Positions 35,120 through 44,578 of a stretch of 64,000 nt of DNA are shown in pieces. Both the position numbers and the translations under genes were made by a program. The stretch is taken from the NCBI GenBank assembly GCA_038396625.1, contig CP121688.1, positions 620,001 to 684,000 of the forward strand. Reading direction: 5' to 3'. The notes beneath the pieces are model-generated. The model saw only the letters and a program-made list of their open reading frames with translations. It searched no databases and had not been told where the DNA came from. Source of the stretch: G038396625 sp038396625. GTDB taxonomy: Bacteria > Bacillota > Clostridia > Peptostreptococcales > Thermotaleaceae. The first letter of the stretch is position 1. Every line of letters starts with the position of its first letter.

Positions 35120-36406
35120 ATGCGACTAGAGGTAGGAAGAGTACGGATTAAAGACCTTGCATTTTCCAGTAAAACATATATAGAAAAAGGAGTTCTCTAT
35201 ATTGACAAAGAGGAGCTCTGTAACTACTTAAAAGAAGATACAAACATAGCAGAAGTGGACATTGAATTTGCAAGACCTGGAGAGTCTGTAAGAATTATCC
35301 CAATTAAGGATATTGTTCAGCCAAGATATAAGGTCAAAGGAGGAGGACAAGTATTTCCAGGCTTTATTGGGGATGTGAATACTGTTGGTGAAGGGACGAC
35401 ACATGTTCTTGAAGATTGTGCAGTCATAACATGCGGCAAAATCGTTAACTTCCAAGAAGGAATCATAGACATGAGTGGTCCAGGGGCTAAGTATAATAGT
35501 TTTTCTAAGATGAATAATGTTGTTTTGTTGATTACACCCAAAGATGGATTGAATAAGCACACCCATGAAGCGACCGTCAGAATAGCAGGATTAAAAGCTG
35601 CAGCTTATTTAGGAAAAGCAGCTGAGCATTTAAAACCCGATGAAACCGAGGTATTTACCTATAATGATATCATTGAAGCAGCAACACTGTATCCAGCATT
35701 ACCTAAGGTAGCGTATGTTTATATGATCCAGGCACAGGGACTAATGCATGATAACTATATATACGGCTTAAATGCCAAAGGAATACTATCTACGATTATC
35801 TCTCCAACGGAAGTGATTGATGGTGCTATCGTAAGTGGAAATTGTGCGGCTCCATGTCACAAAAACGCAACCATACATCATTTGAATAATCCAGTTATAT
35901 TAGAACTATTACGTAGGCATGGAAAAGACCTATGTTTTATGGGTGTAATTATTACAAATGAGAGCACCATGCTAGCAGATAAGAAGAGGGGCGCCTTCTA
36001 CACACAAAAAATTGCAAGAATTATTGGTGCTGAGGGCGCAATCATCACGGAAGAAGGTGGCGGCAATCCAGAGACGGATTTAATGTTAAATTGTAAAAAT
36101 CTAGAGCAAGCTGGTATTAAAACGGTACTCATTACAGATGAGTATGCAGGAAGAGATGGAAGGTCCCAAGGCTTAGCTGATGTAACTGCAGAGGCTGATG
36201 CGGTGATAACAAATGGCAATGGCAATGAATTGATTACCCTTCCTCCAATGGAGAAAGTAATTGGATATTTGGAGAGTGTTGAGGTGATAACCGGTGGATT
36301 TAGTGGTAGCTTACATGCTGATGGAAGTATAACTGTTGAAATAGCTAGTATTATGGGTTCTTTATGTGAACTTGGATATGAACGTTTAACAACGCGACTA
36401 AAGTAA
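35120..36406 (+). CDS. Glycine/sarcosine/betaine reductase-type protein B proprotein (GrdE/GrdG family)
   Basis: A 428-residue proprotein from the ATG at 35120; AAAAGGAG lies 12 bases upstream, and a longer TTG-initiated frame would swallow it. Family parts are LEVGRVRIKDLAF at the start, HVLEDCAVITCGKIVNFQEGIIDMSG in the middle and GAIVSGNCAAPCHKNATIHH at 236-254. In this family the proprotein is cut at an Asn-Cys site and the Cys becomes the pyruvoyl cofactor that binds the substrate amine as a Schiff base; here that is Asn241-Cys242. With the following GrdB-type selenoprotein it forms substrate-specific protein B. Substrate (glycine, sarcosine, betaine or other) is not determinable. GrdA, GrdC and GrdD are not in the window. 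Confidence 0.92.
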   Translation: MRLEVGRVRIKDLAFSSKTYIEKGVLYIDKEELCNYLKEDTNIAEVDIEFARPGESVRIIPIKDIVQPRYKVKGGGQVFPGFIGDVNTVGEGTTHVLEDCAVITCGKIVNFQEGIIDMSGPGAKYNSFSKMNNVVLLITPKDGLNKHTHEATVRIAGLKAAAYLGKAAEHLKPDETEVFTYNDIIEAATLYPALPKVAYVYMIQAQGLMHDNYIYGLNAKGILSTIISPTEVIDGAIVSGNCAAPCHKNATIHHLNNPVILELLRRHGKDLCFMGVIITNESTMLADKKRGAFYTQKIARIIGAEGAIITEEGGGNPETDLMLNCKNLEQAGIKTVLITDEYAGRDGRSQGLADVTAEADAVITNGNGNELITLPPMEKVIGYLESVEVITGGFSGSLHADGSITVEIASIMGSLCELGYERLTTRLK

Positions 36407-36418
36407 GGAGGGAGAAGG

Positions 36419-37726
36419 ATGACAAAATTAAAAATCATTCACTATATTAATCAGTTCTATGGGCAAATTGGAGGAGAAGAAAAGGCGAATCAACCACCTA
36501 TGATCCGTAAGGGAAGCGTTGGTCCAGGAATGGCGCTGGAAAATCTTTTAAATGACAATGGGGAAATCGTTTACACCATTATATGTGGAGATTCATATTT
36601 TGCAGAAAATACGCAGAAAGCTGTAGAAGAAATTCTAGAACTTATAAAAGATTATAAGGTTGATGGATTTATTGCAGGTCCTGCTTTTAATGCAGGAAGA
36701 TATGGCATGGCATGTGGTGCAATTTGTAAGGCAGTTCAAGATCGGTTAGGAATTCCAGCATTGACAGCCATGTATCCAGAAAATCCTGGTGCAGAACTCT
36801 ATAGCAAAGATGTGTATACATTAAAATGCGGCAAATCTGCTGTCGATATGAGAAAGGCCTTGAAGCATCTAAGGGAATTTATGCAGAAACAATTTAGGGG
36901 TGAAGAAATTGGATTTCCTGAAGAAGAAGGATATATTCCACAAGGGCGCCGTGTAAATCTTTGGATGGAAAAAACAGGTGCAGTTAGGGCTGTTGACATG
37001 CTTCTACAGAAAATGGAAGGGAAACCCTTTACAACAGAATTGCCGATGCCTGTTTTTGATAGAATAGAGCCAGCACCTCCTATTGAGGATGTCAAGCATT
37101 CGACGATAGCCCTTGTAACATCTGGAGGAATCGTTCCAAAAGGAAATCCAGATCGTATTGAGTCTGCAAATGCATCTAAATTTGGCAAATATGGGATTGG
37201 GGAGCTATATGATCTTATAGAAAATGAATATGAAACAGTACATGGAGGATATGACCCAGTTTATGCCCTGCAGGATCCTGATAGGGTACTTCCATTAGAT
37301 GCAATGAGAGTACTTGAAAAAGAAGGGGCAATAGGCAGTCTGTATGAAAACTTTTATTCTACGGTAGGAAACACTACTGCCGTTACAAGTGCGGTACGCT
37401 TTGCAGAGGAGATTGCCAAGGATCTTATAAATAATGGCGTAAATGGTGTTATACTAACTTCTACTTGAGGCACCGATACACGTTGCGGTGCAACCATGGT
37501 AAAAACAATAGAAAAATACGGCATACCTGCTGTTCATGTATGTACAATTATTCCTATATCTCAAACCGTTGGGGCAAATAGAATTGTTCCAGCTGTAGCA
37601 ATCCCGCATCCAACTGGAGATCCAAATTTGGAAGCAAAAGATGAATTAGAACTTCGTAAGTGTTTAATGTTAAAGGCTTTAAATGCATTAAGTACCCAAA
37701 TTACTGACCAAACAGTATTTGAATAA
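36419..37726 (+). CDS. Selenoprotein B subunit of glycine reductase-type enzyme (GrdB/GrdF/GrdH family), Sec at codon 350
   Basis: The frame is interrupted by TGA at 37466-37468 and continues to TAA-preceding codon 37726, giving 435 residues, the normal GrdB length. The context TST-U-GTDTRCGATM is the family active site, so TGA encodes selenocysteine 350. A hairpin right after it (GTTGC / GCAAC, GGT loop) is a good SECIS element. GrdB selenium forms an adduct with the substrate carbon, which is passed to GrdA. Relatives typically carry U-x2-C-x2-C; here the first Cys is Asp (U-GT-D-TR-C), which may alter chemistry or specificity. It follows the grdE-like gene by 12 bases with GGAGGGAGAAGG. 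Confidence 0.92.
37482..37494 (+). promoter_or_regulatory. SECIS element of the GrdB-type gene
   Basis: GTTGC-GGT-GCAAC forms a five-pair stem with a GGT loop that begins 19 bases after the UGA. A G at the first loop position and this distance match known bacterial SECIS elements. A competing six-pair stem GCACCG / CGGTGC with a wider loop is also possible. Confidence 0.75.
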
Positions 37727-37761
37727 TGATTAACAAATAAAATACTTGAGGAGGAGATGTT

Positions 37762-38778
37762 ATGAAAAAATCTTTTATAATTACCCAACAGGATGTGATG
37801 GAAAATATAAGTTTAAAGACAGTGGTAGATGCAGTTGAACAAACATACCGTTGGTATGGTGAAGGTGAAATCGTTATGCCCTCAAAAATTACATTAAATA
37901 TGGATTCATTAGGGGTTCCTAATTGGTTTAATTCTATGCCAGCTTATATAAGACCATTAGATGTGGTAGGTATAAAATTTGTCGGTGGATTTAAAGAAAA
38001 TAAAGAAATAGGTTTGCCTTATATTATGGGTCAAATACTGCTGAATAATCCTGCGACTGGTGAGCTAAGAGCTTTGATTGACGGGAACCTGATCACCAAC
38101 ATGAGGACGGGAGCACAATCACCTGTTTTTGCGAAATATCTTGCGAATCATACAGATGTCTTAACCATAATCGGTGCAGGCATTCAAGGAAGGTTTACGG
38201 CGCTTTGTATGTTGGAACTATTGGATATTAAGGAAATTCGTGTAGCAGATATTTGTAAAGATGCATGTCAAGGCTTTATAGATGAAGTTCGTAAAAAAAC
38301 TTCAATACCAGTAAAAGCTTATGATTCAAATCAAGAAGCCGTAAAGGATGCGGATATTATCGTTACAGCTACCACTGCGAATACTCCATTAGTCTATAAA
38401 AATTGGGTGAAACCAGGTGCTTTTATATCCTGTATAGGTTCCTATCAAGAATTAGATGAAGCGTTACTATTAAGTGCGGATAAAAGATATGTAGATCATA
38501 TGGGTCAAAACTTACATCGAGGAGAATTCTATAACTGTTTCCAAAAAGGCACCCTAACGCAGCAAGATATTGTTGGAGAAATCGGAGATGTGATTTGTGG
38601 GAAAGTCATAGGACGTGAAAACCCCAATGAAATTATTGTAGCAAGTCCTATCGGAATGGGGTGTTTAGATATAGCCATTGGTGGAATTTTATATGATAGA
38701 ATCCTAAAGGATCAAAATGAAGCGGTGTTGGAATTTGATATTATCTCATCGGTAGATCATCTGGCAGCAGCAAAGTAG
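37762..38778 (+). CDS. Ornithine cyclodeaminase/mu-crystallin family protein
   Basis: A 338-residue NAD(P)-dependent protein. It has DGNLITNMRTGAQSPVFAKYLA near residues 108-130 (the Arg-Thr substrate region), a Rossmann loop TIIGAGIQGRF near 138-148, and TATTANTPLV followed by GAFISCIGSYQELDE in the second half. Family members act as ornithine cyclodeaminases, alanine dehydrogenases, ketimine reductases or N-alkyl amino acid dehydrogenases. The gene lies 35 bases after the GrdB-type gene with GAGGAGGAG, so it is likely co-expressed and may convert the reductase's substrate or product. The exact reaction is unknown. Confidence 0.82.
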   Translation: MKKSFIITQQDVMENISLKTVVDAVEQTYRWYGEGEIVMPSKITLNMDSLGVPNWFNSMPAYIRPLDVVGIKFVGGFKENKEIGLPYIMGQILLNNPATGELRALIDGNLITNMRTGAQSPVFAKYLANHTDVLTIIGAGIQGRFTALCMLELLDIKEIRVADICKDACQGFIDEVRKKTSIPVKAYDSNQEAVKDADIIVTATTANTPLVYKNWVKPGAFISCIGSYQELDEALLLSADKRYVDHMGQNLHRGEFYNCFQKGTLTQQDIVGEIGDVICGKVIGRENPNEIIVASPIGMGCLDIAIGGILYDRILKDQNEAVLEFDIISSVDHLAAAK

Positions 38779-38869
38779 CAAAGATACAATATAAAAATAT
38801 AGTTTAATGTTTTTAGTAAAACCTCAATTTATGTATAAGATTGATTATGTTGAAGGATATCGGGATCGT

Positions 38870-38917
38870 GGGACATCCTCCCCTTATAAAGGACTATAAA
38901 AAAGGGAGGCATGTCCC
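38870..38917. other. Hairpin upstream of the symporter gene
   Basis: GGGACATCCTCCC / GGGAGGCATGTCCC, 13 pairs with one bulge, around a 21-base centre containing TATAAA. No T-run follows, so it is a weak terminator candidate. It lies in the 222-base gap before the symporter and may be a REP-like element or regulatory hairpin. Confidence 0.5.
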
Positions 38918-39000
38918 TAATTATAAATACTTAGTGAAATACTGAGAATGTCAAATGCTTTAATCTATTTGACATTACTAACAGATGAGGGGGAACTTCT

Positions 39001-40428
39001 ATGCCATTATCAACACTGATTATATTAATCACTGTTATTTTCTGTGGGGTATTTATGTATATTTCCTACAGGGTTAAGGATAGTGTTAGCAGCAGTTTCA
39101 GTATGTATGCAATTAGTGGTGGTGCACTACCATTGTTCTTAATAGTATTTAGTGATATTGCTACTATAATGGGGGCAGGTAATTTTATAGGTCATGCAAC
39201 CTCTGGATTTACAAAAGGGATTAGTCATATTCCTTTTATAATTGGGGAGCAAGGGTCAAAGATTGTATTCGCCCTAGTTTTTGCTGGATTAGCAGGTAAG
39301 TTTACTTACAATACTGTTTCAAGCATGATGTATGATCTAATCCACAGAGATAGAATCTCTAAGGCTATAGTAGGAGCATTGACTTTAGGGATTATGCTTG
39401 CATGGCTAGGGGGGCAGGCGAAAGGACTAGGCTATGTATTTCAACAATTCACAGGAATAAATCCTATACCGATCATTATATTTTTTAATATTATATTTAT
39501 TATATATACTTATTTAGGAGGAATTGTATCCGTTGTTTGGACAGATTTTATACAAGGACTTATCGTTGTAGTATTTGGAGGTGTTTTCTATGCCTATGCA
39601 CTAGCACCAGTAAACTGGAGCCTAAGCGAATTAGGAACAAGAGCGATAGCAGTTGCAGGTGCAGAATTTTGGAATTTGAGCAATGTATCAATGGGGACCA
39701 TACTCGTTAATTTTATTACCGGCTGTTTTGGAGTATTAGCGGCGCAGTGTTATTGGCAGAGATGTTTTGCAGCAAAGGATGGACGGACAGCAAGAAGGGC
39801 TATGTTAATCAGTGGTGTATTTGTAATCATTGCGGTTTGTTTAACTGCTTTTGTTGGAATGACTGTTAAAGTCCTAAACCCAACACTAGATCCTGCGATG
39901 GCAATGCCTTGGGTAATGATGAATTACGTTCCAAAAGCCGTAACTGCTTTAATATTTTCACTTATTTTAGCAGCTGCAATGTCTTCTGCAGATTCATATC
40001 TTAACTCAGCAGCGGTTATAGTGGTTGAGGATGTAATCAGACCATTTGTGAAAGATGACTCTGATGAAAAATTAGTAAAATATGCAAAAAGAGCAACCAT
40101 TATAATCGGCCTGTTTGCTTGCTTCTTATCAATATATGCGGAATCAATTATAGGAATGTTTAGTAAAGCCTATACAATGGCAGGTGGAGGAGTAGTTCCT
40201 GTCTTAATCACAGGATTGTTGTGGAAAACGAGTAAAAAAGAATTTACTATGGGAGAAAAGAATAGCAAGGTCACTACTTGGGGGGCAAGGATAGGCTTAG
40301 TTGTTGGAGCAATCATATCATTAACGGTTAGTATTTTGTGGGGAGTGGCAGCATCTTTTATAATGACAATAATCGTTTCTCTTTTAACCCAAGATAAACC
40401 TATAGAAAAGAAAGAAAGTACAATATAA
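39001..40428 (+). CDS. Sodium:solute symporter family protein
   Basis: A 475-residue transporter with about 13 helices. The core of the family is present: GAGNFIGHATSGFTKG near residue 58, AWLGGQAKGLGYVFQQFTGI near 130-150, TDFIQGLIVVVFGG near 180, and AAMSSADSYLNSAAVIVVEDVIRP near 320-343, the SSF signature. It probably imports the substrate of the selenoenzyme module or an associated amino acid. It starts after GAGGGGG and has no gene between it and the cyclodeaminase-like gene. Confidence 0.87.
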   Translation: MPLSTLIILITVIFCGVFMYISYRVKDSVSSSFSMYAISGGALPLFLIVFSDIATIMGAGNFIGHATSGFTKGISHIPFIIGEQGSKIVFALVFAGLAGKFTYNTVSSMMYDLIHRDRISKAIVGALTLGIMLAWLGGQAKGLGYVFQQFTGINPIPIIIFFNIIFIIYTYLGGIVSVVWTDFIQGLIVVVFGGVFYAYALAPVNWSLSELGTRAIAVAGAEFWNLSNVSMGTILVNFITGCFGVLAAQCYWQRCFAAKDGRTARRAMLISGVFVIIAVCLTAFVGMTVKVLNPTLDPAMAMPWVMMNYVPKAVTALIFSLILAAAMSSADSYLNSAAVIVVEDVIRPFVKDDSDEKLVKYAKRATIIIGLFACFLSIYAESIIGMFSKAYTMAGGGVVPVLITGLLWKTSKKEFTMGEKNSKVTTWGARIGLVVGAIISLTVSILWGVAASFIMTIIVSLLTQDKPIEKKESTI

Positions 40429-40546
40429 GATGGAAATTTGTTTATAGATGTGTCATGACATAGATTTGCTTCAATACAATACATCACTTAAATTAATATC
40501 CACAAGATAACCCCATGTTCTATATAGAATGACAAACACAATAAGA

Positions 40547-40590
40547 AAGAGGTCGTAATTAGTAGATTTTGTTAATTGTGACCTTTTTTT
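40547..40590 (+). terminator. Rho-independent terminator
   Basis: AGAGGTC-AATTA / TAATT-GACCTTTTTTT type stem with a mismatched pair and T7 tail, about 120 bases after the symporter stop. The rest of the 40429-40800 gap shows only AT-rich sequence and the promoter region of the next gene. Confidence 0.65.
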
Positions 40591-40800
40591 AGTTGATCTA
40601 GGTGAAGATGTTGAGAAATAGACTAAAGCACCATATAATAAGGAAAGAATTATATAACTATTTTTTCTTTTTTATCCTGTGATTTTGTTGTGAAGAAAAA
40701 AAGGGAATGCTATAATAAATTAAAGGTTTTATAAAAACTGAGTAAAAGAATAATAGGATCAAGCCACAACAAATGATAAGCTTATTGACGGGGGAAGCGC

Positions 40801-41502
40801 ATGAGAAAATTAATGTTTATACTGGTCGTTGTATTGGCAATAGGAGCTGGGGGATGGTACTATTGGAATAGTATTGATATTACAGATGTAGATCCCCAAA
40901 CAGAGGTTGTAGAAGGTGAAGAGGTTACAGATTCCCTAGAAGATCCAACCCAAGAAGAAAAGATAGAGGATCAAGTAGTAGGATCCGATCAAGAAGAAGT
41001 ACAGGAGCAAGGAGAGGCACCCATAAAGGTGGTAGATTCTTTGGACAAGCCATTAGAATCACAACCACAAGTTCAACCCAACGCTTCAAAGAATCAGCAA
41101 AATGGTTCAGCTACACCTAAACCCAGTCCAAAACCGTTAACACCCAAGGAACTGGAGCGTCAGATTATTGCCAAATACACAGAAAAACTAACAAACTTGA
41201 AAAATAAATATCAAGGAAAACTCAATGCCTTGATTGCAGAAGCCAAGGCAGAATATCATGGACTATCAGAAGAAGACCGAAAAAAATCTAAACTTAGCTT
41301 AGGATTAAAATACTTAAAAAAAGGGAAAAAACTAGAGGAATCCTGTGATAATGAATTTGATGGAATTGTAGAGCAAATGAAACAGGAGCTAAAGAAAAAC
41401 AACCTTTCCCAAGATAGTGTAAAGCGGGCAAGAGATCAGTATGCTGAGGAAAAAAGTGCCAGAAGAAAATATCTGTTAGAGAAAGCCTTAAACAAAGGTT
41501 AG
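40801..41502 (+). CDS. Membrane-anchored, coiled-coil exported protein
   Basis: A 233-residue protein. Residues 4-22 form a signal anchor (LMFILVVVLAIGAGGWYYW). Then comes an acidic, Pro/Gln-rich linker (about 30-118, with EEVTDSLEDPTQEEK and PKPSPKPLTPKE) and a basic helical C-terminal part (about 120-233) with heptads. Such proteins usually sit outside the membrane and span the cell wall. I recognise no family. GACGGGGGAAG precedes the ATG. Confidence 0.6.
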   Translation: MRKLMFILVVVLAIGAGGWYYWNSIDITDVDPQTEVVEGEEVTDSLEDPTQEEKIEDQVVGSDQEEVQEQGEAPIKVVDSLDKPLESQPQVQPNASKNQQNGSATPKPSPKPLTPKELERQIIAKYTEKLTNLKNKYQGKLNALIAEAKAEYHGLSEEDRKKSKLSLGLKYLKKGKKLEESCDNEFDGIVEQMKQELKKNNLSQDSVKRARDQYAEEKSARRKYLLEKALNKG

Positions 41503-41618
41503 AAGCGCTATAGGAGCTATTCTACTTAGTCCTTAGGGACTATTGACAGACTTGTCGAAATATGAAATAATTTTTAAAGATATACGGATAACAATGGAGG
41601 AGTAGGAGGGCATGTTGG

Positions 41619-41789
41619 ATGGCACAATATTTAAGAAATCTTAAGTCGGCCATTGCGAAATTGGGAAAGGATCAAACCATAGCAGGCAACCAACTGGTAT
41701 TTAAGGAACGGGAAGCCTTGATTGTGACGGGTATATCCTTAGGGATTCCGGTCATGGCCATTGCAATTACATATATATTGGCTAGATAG
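41619..41789 (+). CDS. Small membrane protein (56 residues)
   Basis: The ATG at 41619 follows AGGAGGG by eight bases. A basic amphipathic N-terminal half (QYLRNLKSAIAKLGK) is followed by one membrane helix (ALIVTGISLGIPVMAIAITYIL). A hairpin terminator lies directly after the stop, which supports a real gene. The function is unknown. Confidence 0.6.
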   Translation: MAQYLRNLKSAIAKLGKDQTIAGNQLVFKEREALIVTGISLGIPVMAIAITYILAR

Positions 41790-41795
41790 TGATGT

Positions 41796-41824
41796 AGACA
41801 CCGAAAGGTGTCTATTTGTTTTTT
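41796..41824 (+). terminator. Rho-independent terminator
   Basis: AGACACC-GAAA-GGTGTCT with a following T-rich stretch; the compact GAAA tetraloop makes this a strong terminator for the 56-residue gene. Confidence 0.8.
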
Positions 41825-41911
41825 GAAATGCTACTTTTGTAGATCCCAGTACCCATCAAGAAGAATATATAATATAATAGTAGGAGGTATAACGAGGGGA
41901 GGGGATATTGT

Positions 41912-42850
41912 TTGGAAACATTGCATCAAATTTTTATTTTATTTTTACTCTTAATCATGGGCTATTTTAGCAAACAGTTCAAAGTGGTTAGTAATGATAT
42001 GAATCATGATATGAGCAATCTCATTTTATATATTACTTTACCTGCCATGATGATAGCTTCTTTGAGCAGTTATGAATTTTCAAAGGAAATGCTGATCAAA
42101 AGTGGTAAGTTGATGATCCTTTCTTGGGGGGTATATGCCCTATCTATTGGATTTTCTTATGTTGTTCCCAAAATACTGGGGATAGAGGGAAGCACAAAGG
42201 ATATTATGCAGTTTATGGTAGTGTTTTCTAATGTAGGGTTTATGGGGTATCCTGTAGTGAATGCGGTATTTGGAGAGATCGGTGTTTTTTATACGGCATT
42301 GTACAATCTTCCCTTTAATATATTATTGTGGACTTTTGGTGTAGTGATTTTGAGTCGACCCTTGAGAAAAAACGAGGATCCGGATGAAAATCATCTTGGT
42401 CGTGTGGGTTGGAAAACCTTGCTCAATCCTGGGATTGTGGCAGTCTTTATTGGATTTGCCATGTTTGTGACCTCTACAAGTCTCCCTGCGCCTATTTTTA
42501 AGGCATTAGACTTAATGGGTAGCACCACTACACCTTTGTCCATGTTTTTTGTAGGATCTATTTTGGCAGATATGGAAGCAAAAAAGATTTTTACCAATAG
42601 CCACGCATTTTGGGGTAGCATCATTCGATTAATCGTCCTGCCTATGATTGTATTAGGGATACTAAAGTTGATGCAGTTAGATGAAATCATGACAGGCATT
42701 CCTGTGATCATTACTGCTATGCCAGTAGCAGCCAATTGCGCCATCTTTGCCACCAAGTATGGCAACGATTATCACTTGGCATCTCAGGGCATATTTATCT
42801 CCACCTTGCTATCTATGGGAACCATTCCCCTCATCGTAACATTATTATAA
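41912..42850 (+). CDS. AEC family transporter (auxin efflux carrier-like)
   Basis: A 312-residue membrane protein with ten predicted helices in two halves. Typical parts are ILFLLLIMGYFSKQ near the start, LYITLPAMMIASLSS near 40, FMVVFSNVGFMGYPVVNAVFG near 105-125, and PVIITAMPVAANCAIFATKYG near 265-285. The start is TTG after GAGGGGAGGGG. AEC carriers export or exchange organic acids such as malate. A degraded fragment of a related carrier lies at 47548. Confidence 0.87.
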   Translation: METLHQIFILFLLLIMGYFSKQFKVVSNDMNHDMSNLILYITLPAMMIASLSSYEFSKEMLIKSGKLMILSWGVYALSIGFSYVVPKILGIEGSTKDIMQFMVVFSNVGFMGYPVVNAVFGEIGVFYTALYNLPFNILLWTFGVVILSRPLRKNEDPDENHLGRVGWKTLLNPGIVAVFIGFAMFVTSTSLPAPIFKALDLMGSTTTPLSMFFVGSILADMEAKKIFTNSHAFWGSIIRLIVLPMIVLGILKLMQLDEIMTGIPVIITAMPVAANCAIFATKYGNDYHLASQGIFISTLLSMGTIPLIVTLL

Positions 42851-43010
42851 AGGGAAAAAAGCAAGGAGCACAACTAGAACTGAAGAGAAAAATGGGATGA
42901 ATAGACGGAGTTGCTTTATGCAGCTCTTATCTTATATAAAAAAGCTTATGGGTTTCATAACCAATAAAATCGAATAGTATTGGGAAAGAATGATGTTGCT
43001 TTGGAGGTGT

Positions 43011-44372
43011 ATGCAATTGCATAATGTTGAATGGCTACTCAATATTTTTAATTATTTTGATGGAATGATTGTAACGGATGAAAAGGGGATTATAAGGTAC
43101 TATTCTAACATGAGAACAGACATATATGATTTGAAACAGAGCGAAATTATTGGCAAATCAATATTAGAAATACATCCTGAATTAACAGAAGAAACAAGTA
43201 GTATTATGCGGGTCCTAAAGGATGGGAAACCTATTTATGATCAAGTGGAATACCTGACAACAAAGCATGGACAAAATATAGTAAACTTGTATAGTACCTT
43301 ACCTATTATCAAAGATGGCAAAGTGGTTGGCGCTGTAGATTATTCAAGGTGTAAAGAAAAAAATGAACGTAAGCATATTGTTGTACCTGGAAATCATGAT
43401 AAAGAAAAAGAGGGTTTATATCATCTAGAAGACATTATTACAAAATCCGCTGCAATGAAAGTTGCAAAATCAAAAATTATAAAGGTTGCCAACACAGATT
43501 CACCAGTATTAATTTACGGGGAAACAGGTACAGGTAAAGAGCTGTTTGCACAAGCAATACATACTTATAGCAGTAGGAATAATAAAAAATTTGTATCCCA
43601 AAATTGTGCTGCCATTCCATCAAGTTTATTAGAGAGTATTCTATTTGGAACTGTAAAGGGCAGCTATACAGGGGCAGAAAATAGAAGAGGCCTATTTGAA
43701 GTAGCGAATGGAGGAACTTTATTTTTAGATGAAATTAATTCTATGGAATTAAATATGCAGACCAAAATCTTAAAAGCGATTGAAGAAAAGAAGATCACGA
43801 GAGTAGGCAGTACAGAACCAATATATGTAGACATAAAGATTATTTCGGCAGTGAATGAAAATCCTTTGGTTTGTGTTAAAGAAAAACGCTTGAGAGAGGA
43901 TTTGTATTATAGGCTAAATGTAGTACAGATCGATATCCCTCCTTTAAGGGAAAGAATAGGAGATATTAAATATTTAATAGATCATTTCATTAATACATAC
44001 AATGCCAAGATGAATAAAGGGGTATTAGGTATAAGTGACGAAGTAGAAGAAATTTTTATGAATTATAGTTGGCCAGGAAATGTCAGAGAACTAAAGAATG
44101 TTATTGAAGGGGCTTTTAATATTATTGGTTCCACAATTATTCAAAAAAGCGATTTACCATCGTATCTAACGGACCGATTTGAACGAGAAAAAGAAAGATT
44201 TGAAAGGGATTTGGAAAATATGTCTCTTGAAGAAAAGGTAAGCAGGTATGAGAAGTACTTAATAATCAAAGCTTTAGATTCTTCTGATCGTATCTCAGAT
44301 GCAGCAAAAAAACTTAAGGTTTCAAAACAATCATTAAATTATAAACTGGTCAAATATAAATTAAAAGAATAA
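43011..44372 (+). CDS. Sigma-54-dependent activator, PAS-AAA+-Fis (RocR-like)
   Basis: A regulator of about 453 residues. GGAGG at 43003-43007 is inside the longer frame that starts at ATG 42990, so ATG 43011 or TTG 43017 is the likelier start. A PAS domain covers about residues 10-115 (YFDGMIVTDEKGIIRYYS). The AAA+ domain has Walker A GETGTGKE, a loop GSYTGA in place of GAFTGA, and Walker B LFLDEIN. The C-terminal Fis helix-turn-helix is SDAAKKLKVSKQSLNYKLVKY, uninterrupted here. The loop variant and the PAS-AAA+ layout recall RocR-type activators of amino acid catabolism. It faces the sigma-54 promoter at 44513. Confidence 0.9.
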   Translation: MQLHNVEWLLNIFNYFDGMIVTDEKGIIRYYSNMRTDIYDLKQSEIIGKSILEIHPELTEETSSIMRVLKDGKPIYDQVEYLTTKHGQNIVNLYSTLPIIKDGKVVGAVDYSRCKEKNERKHIVVPGNHDKEKEGLYHLEDIITKSAAMKVAKSKIIKVANTDSPVLIYGETGTGKELFAQAIHTYSSRNNKKFVSQNCAAIPSSLLESILFGTVKGSYTGAENRRGLFEVANGGTLFLDEINSMELNMQTKILKAIEEKKITRVGSTEPIYVDIKIISAVNENPLVCVKEKRLREDLYYRLNVVQIDIPPLRERIGDIKYLIDHFINTYNAKMNKGVLGISDEVEEIFMNYSWPGNVRELKNVIEGAFNIIGSTIIQKSDLPSYLTDRFEREKERFERDLENMSLEEKVSRYEKYLIIKALDSSDRISDAAKKLKVSKQSLNYKLVKYKLKE

Positions 44373-44377
44373 TCAAA

Positions 44378-44421
44378 AAAGACAAAATATTTTTACTATG
44401 AGGGTAAAATTTTTTGTCTTT
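44378..44421. promoter_or_regulatory. Inverted repeat: terminator and possible activator site
   Basis: AAAGACAAAA-TTTTTAC and GGTAAAA-TTTTGTCTTT form a long AT-rich inverted repeat right after the activator gene. The half-site GTAAAA-TTTTGTC recurs as GACAAATAGTAAAAAAATTT at 44439-44458. Located 50-135 bases before the -24/-12 promoter, these are good candidates for enhancer sites of the activator, while the hairpin could also terminate its transcript. Confidence 0.5.
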
Positions 44422-44446
44422 AATTATTCCTATTCATAGACAAATA

Positions 44447-44462
44447 GTAAAAAAATTTTTAC
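44447..44462. promoter_or_regulatory. AT-rich palindrome, possible enhancer half-sites
   Basis: GTAAAAAAATTTTTAC, 51 bases before the -24 element. It shares the GTAAAA core with the inverted repeat at 44378. Confidence 0.4.
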
Positions 44463-44512
44463 CCATCAACAATGTGATAGAGGCTATGCTGTTGAAATAC
44501 ATCATTCCAACC

Positions 44513-44529
44513 TTGGCATAAAAATTGCT
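44513..44529 (+). promoter_or_regulatory. Sigma-54 (-24/-12) promoter
   Basis: TTGGCATA-AAAA-TTGCT; GG (44515-44516) and GC (44527-44528) are 12 bases apart. One mismatch to TTGGCAC. Transcription should begin near 44540 and reach the ribosome site AAGGAGGA at 44563-44570. Confidence 0.82.
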
Positions 44530-44578
44530 CTAGAATATAGCAAAGATAAAGCTATAAAAATTTAAGGAGGAGATATTT

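Noticed and set aside
38870..38917. Hairpin before the symporter as a terminator for the grdE-grdB genes
   Set aside because: No T-run follows either arm, so a terminator call is not supported; kept only as a hairpin of unknown role.
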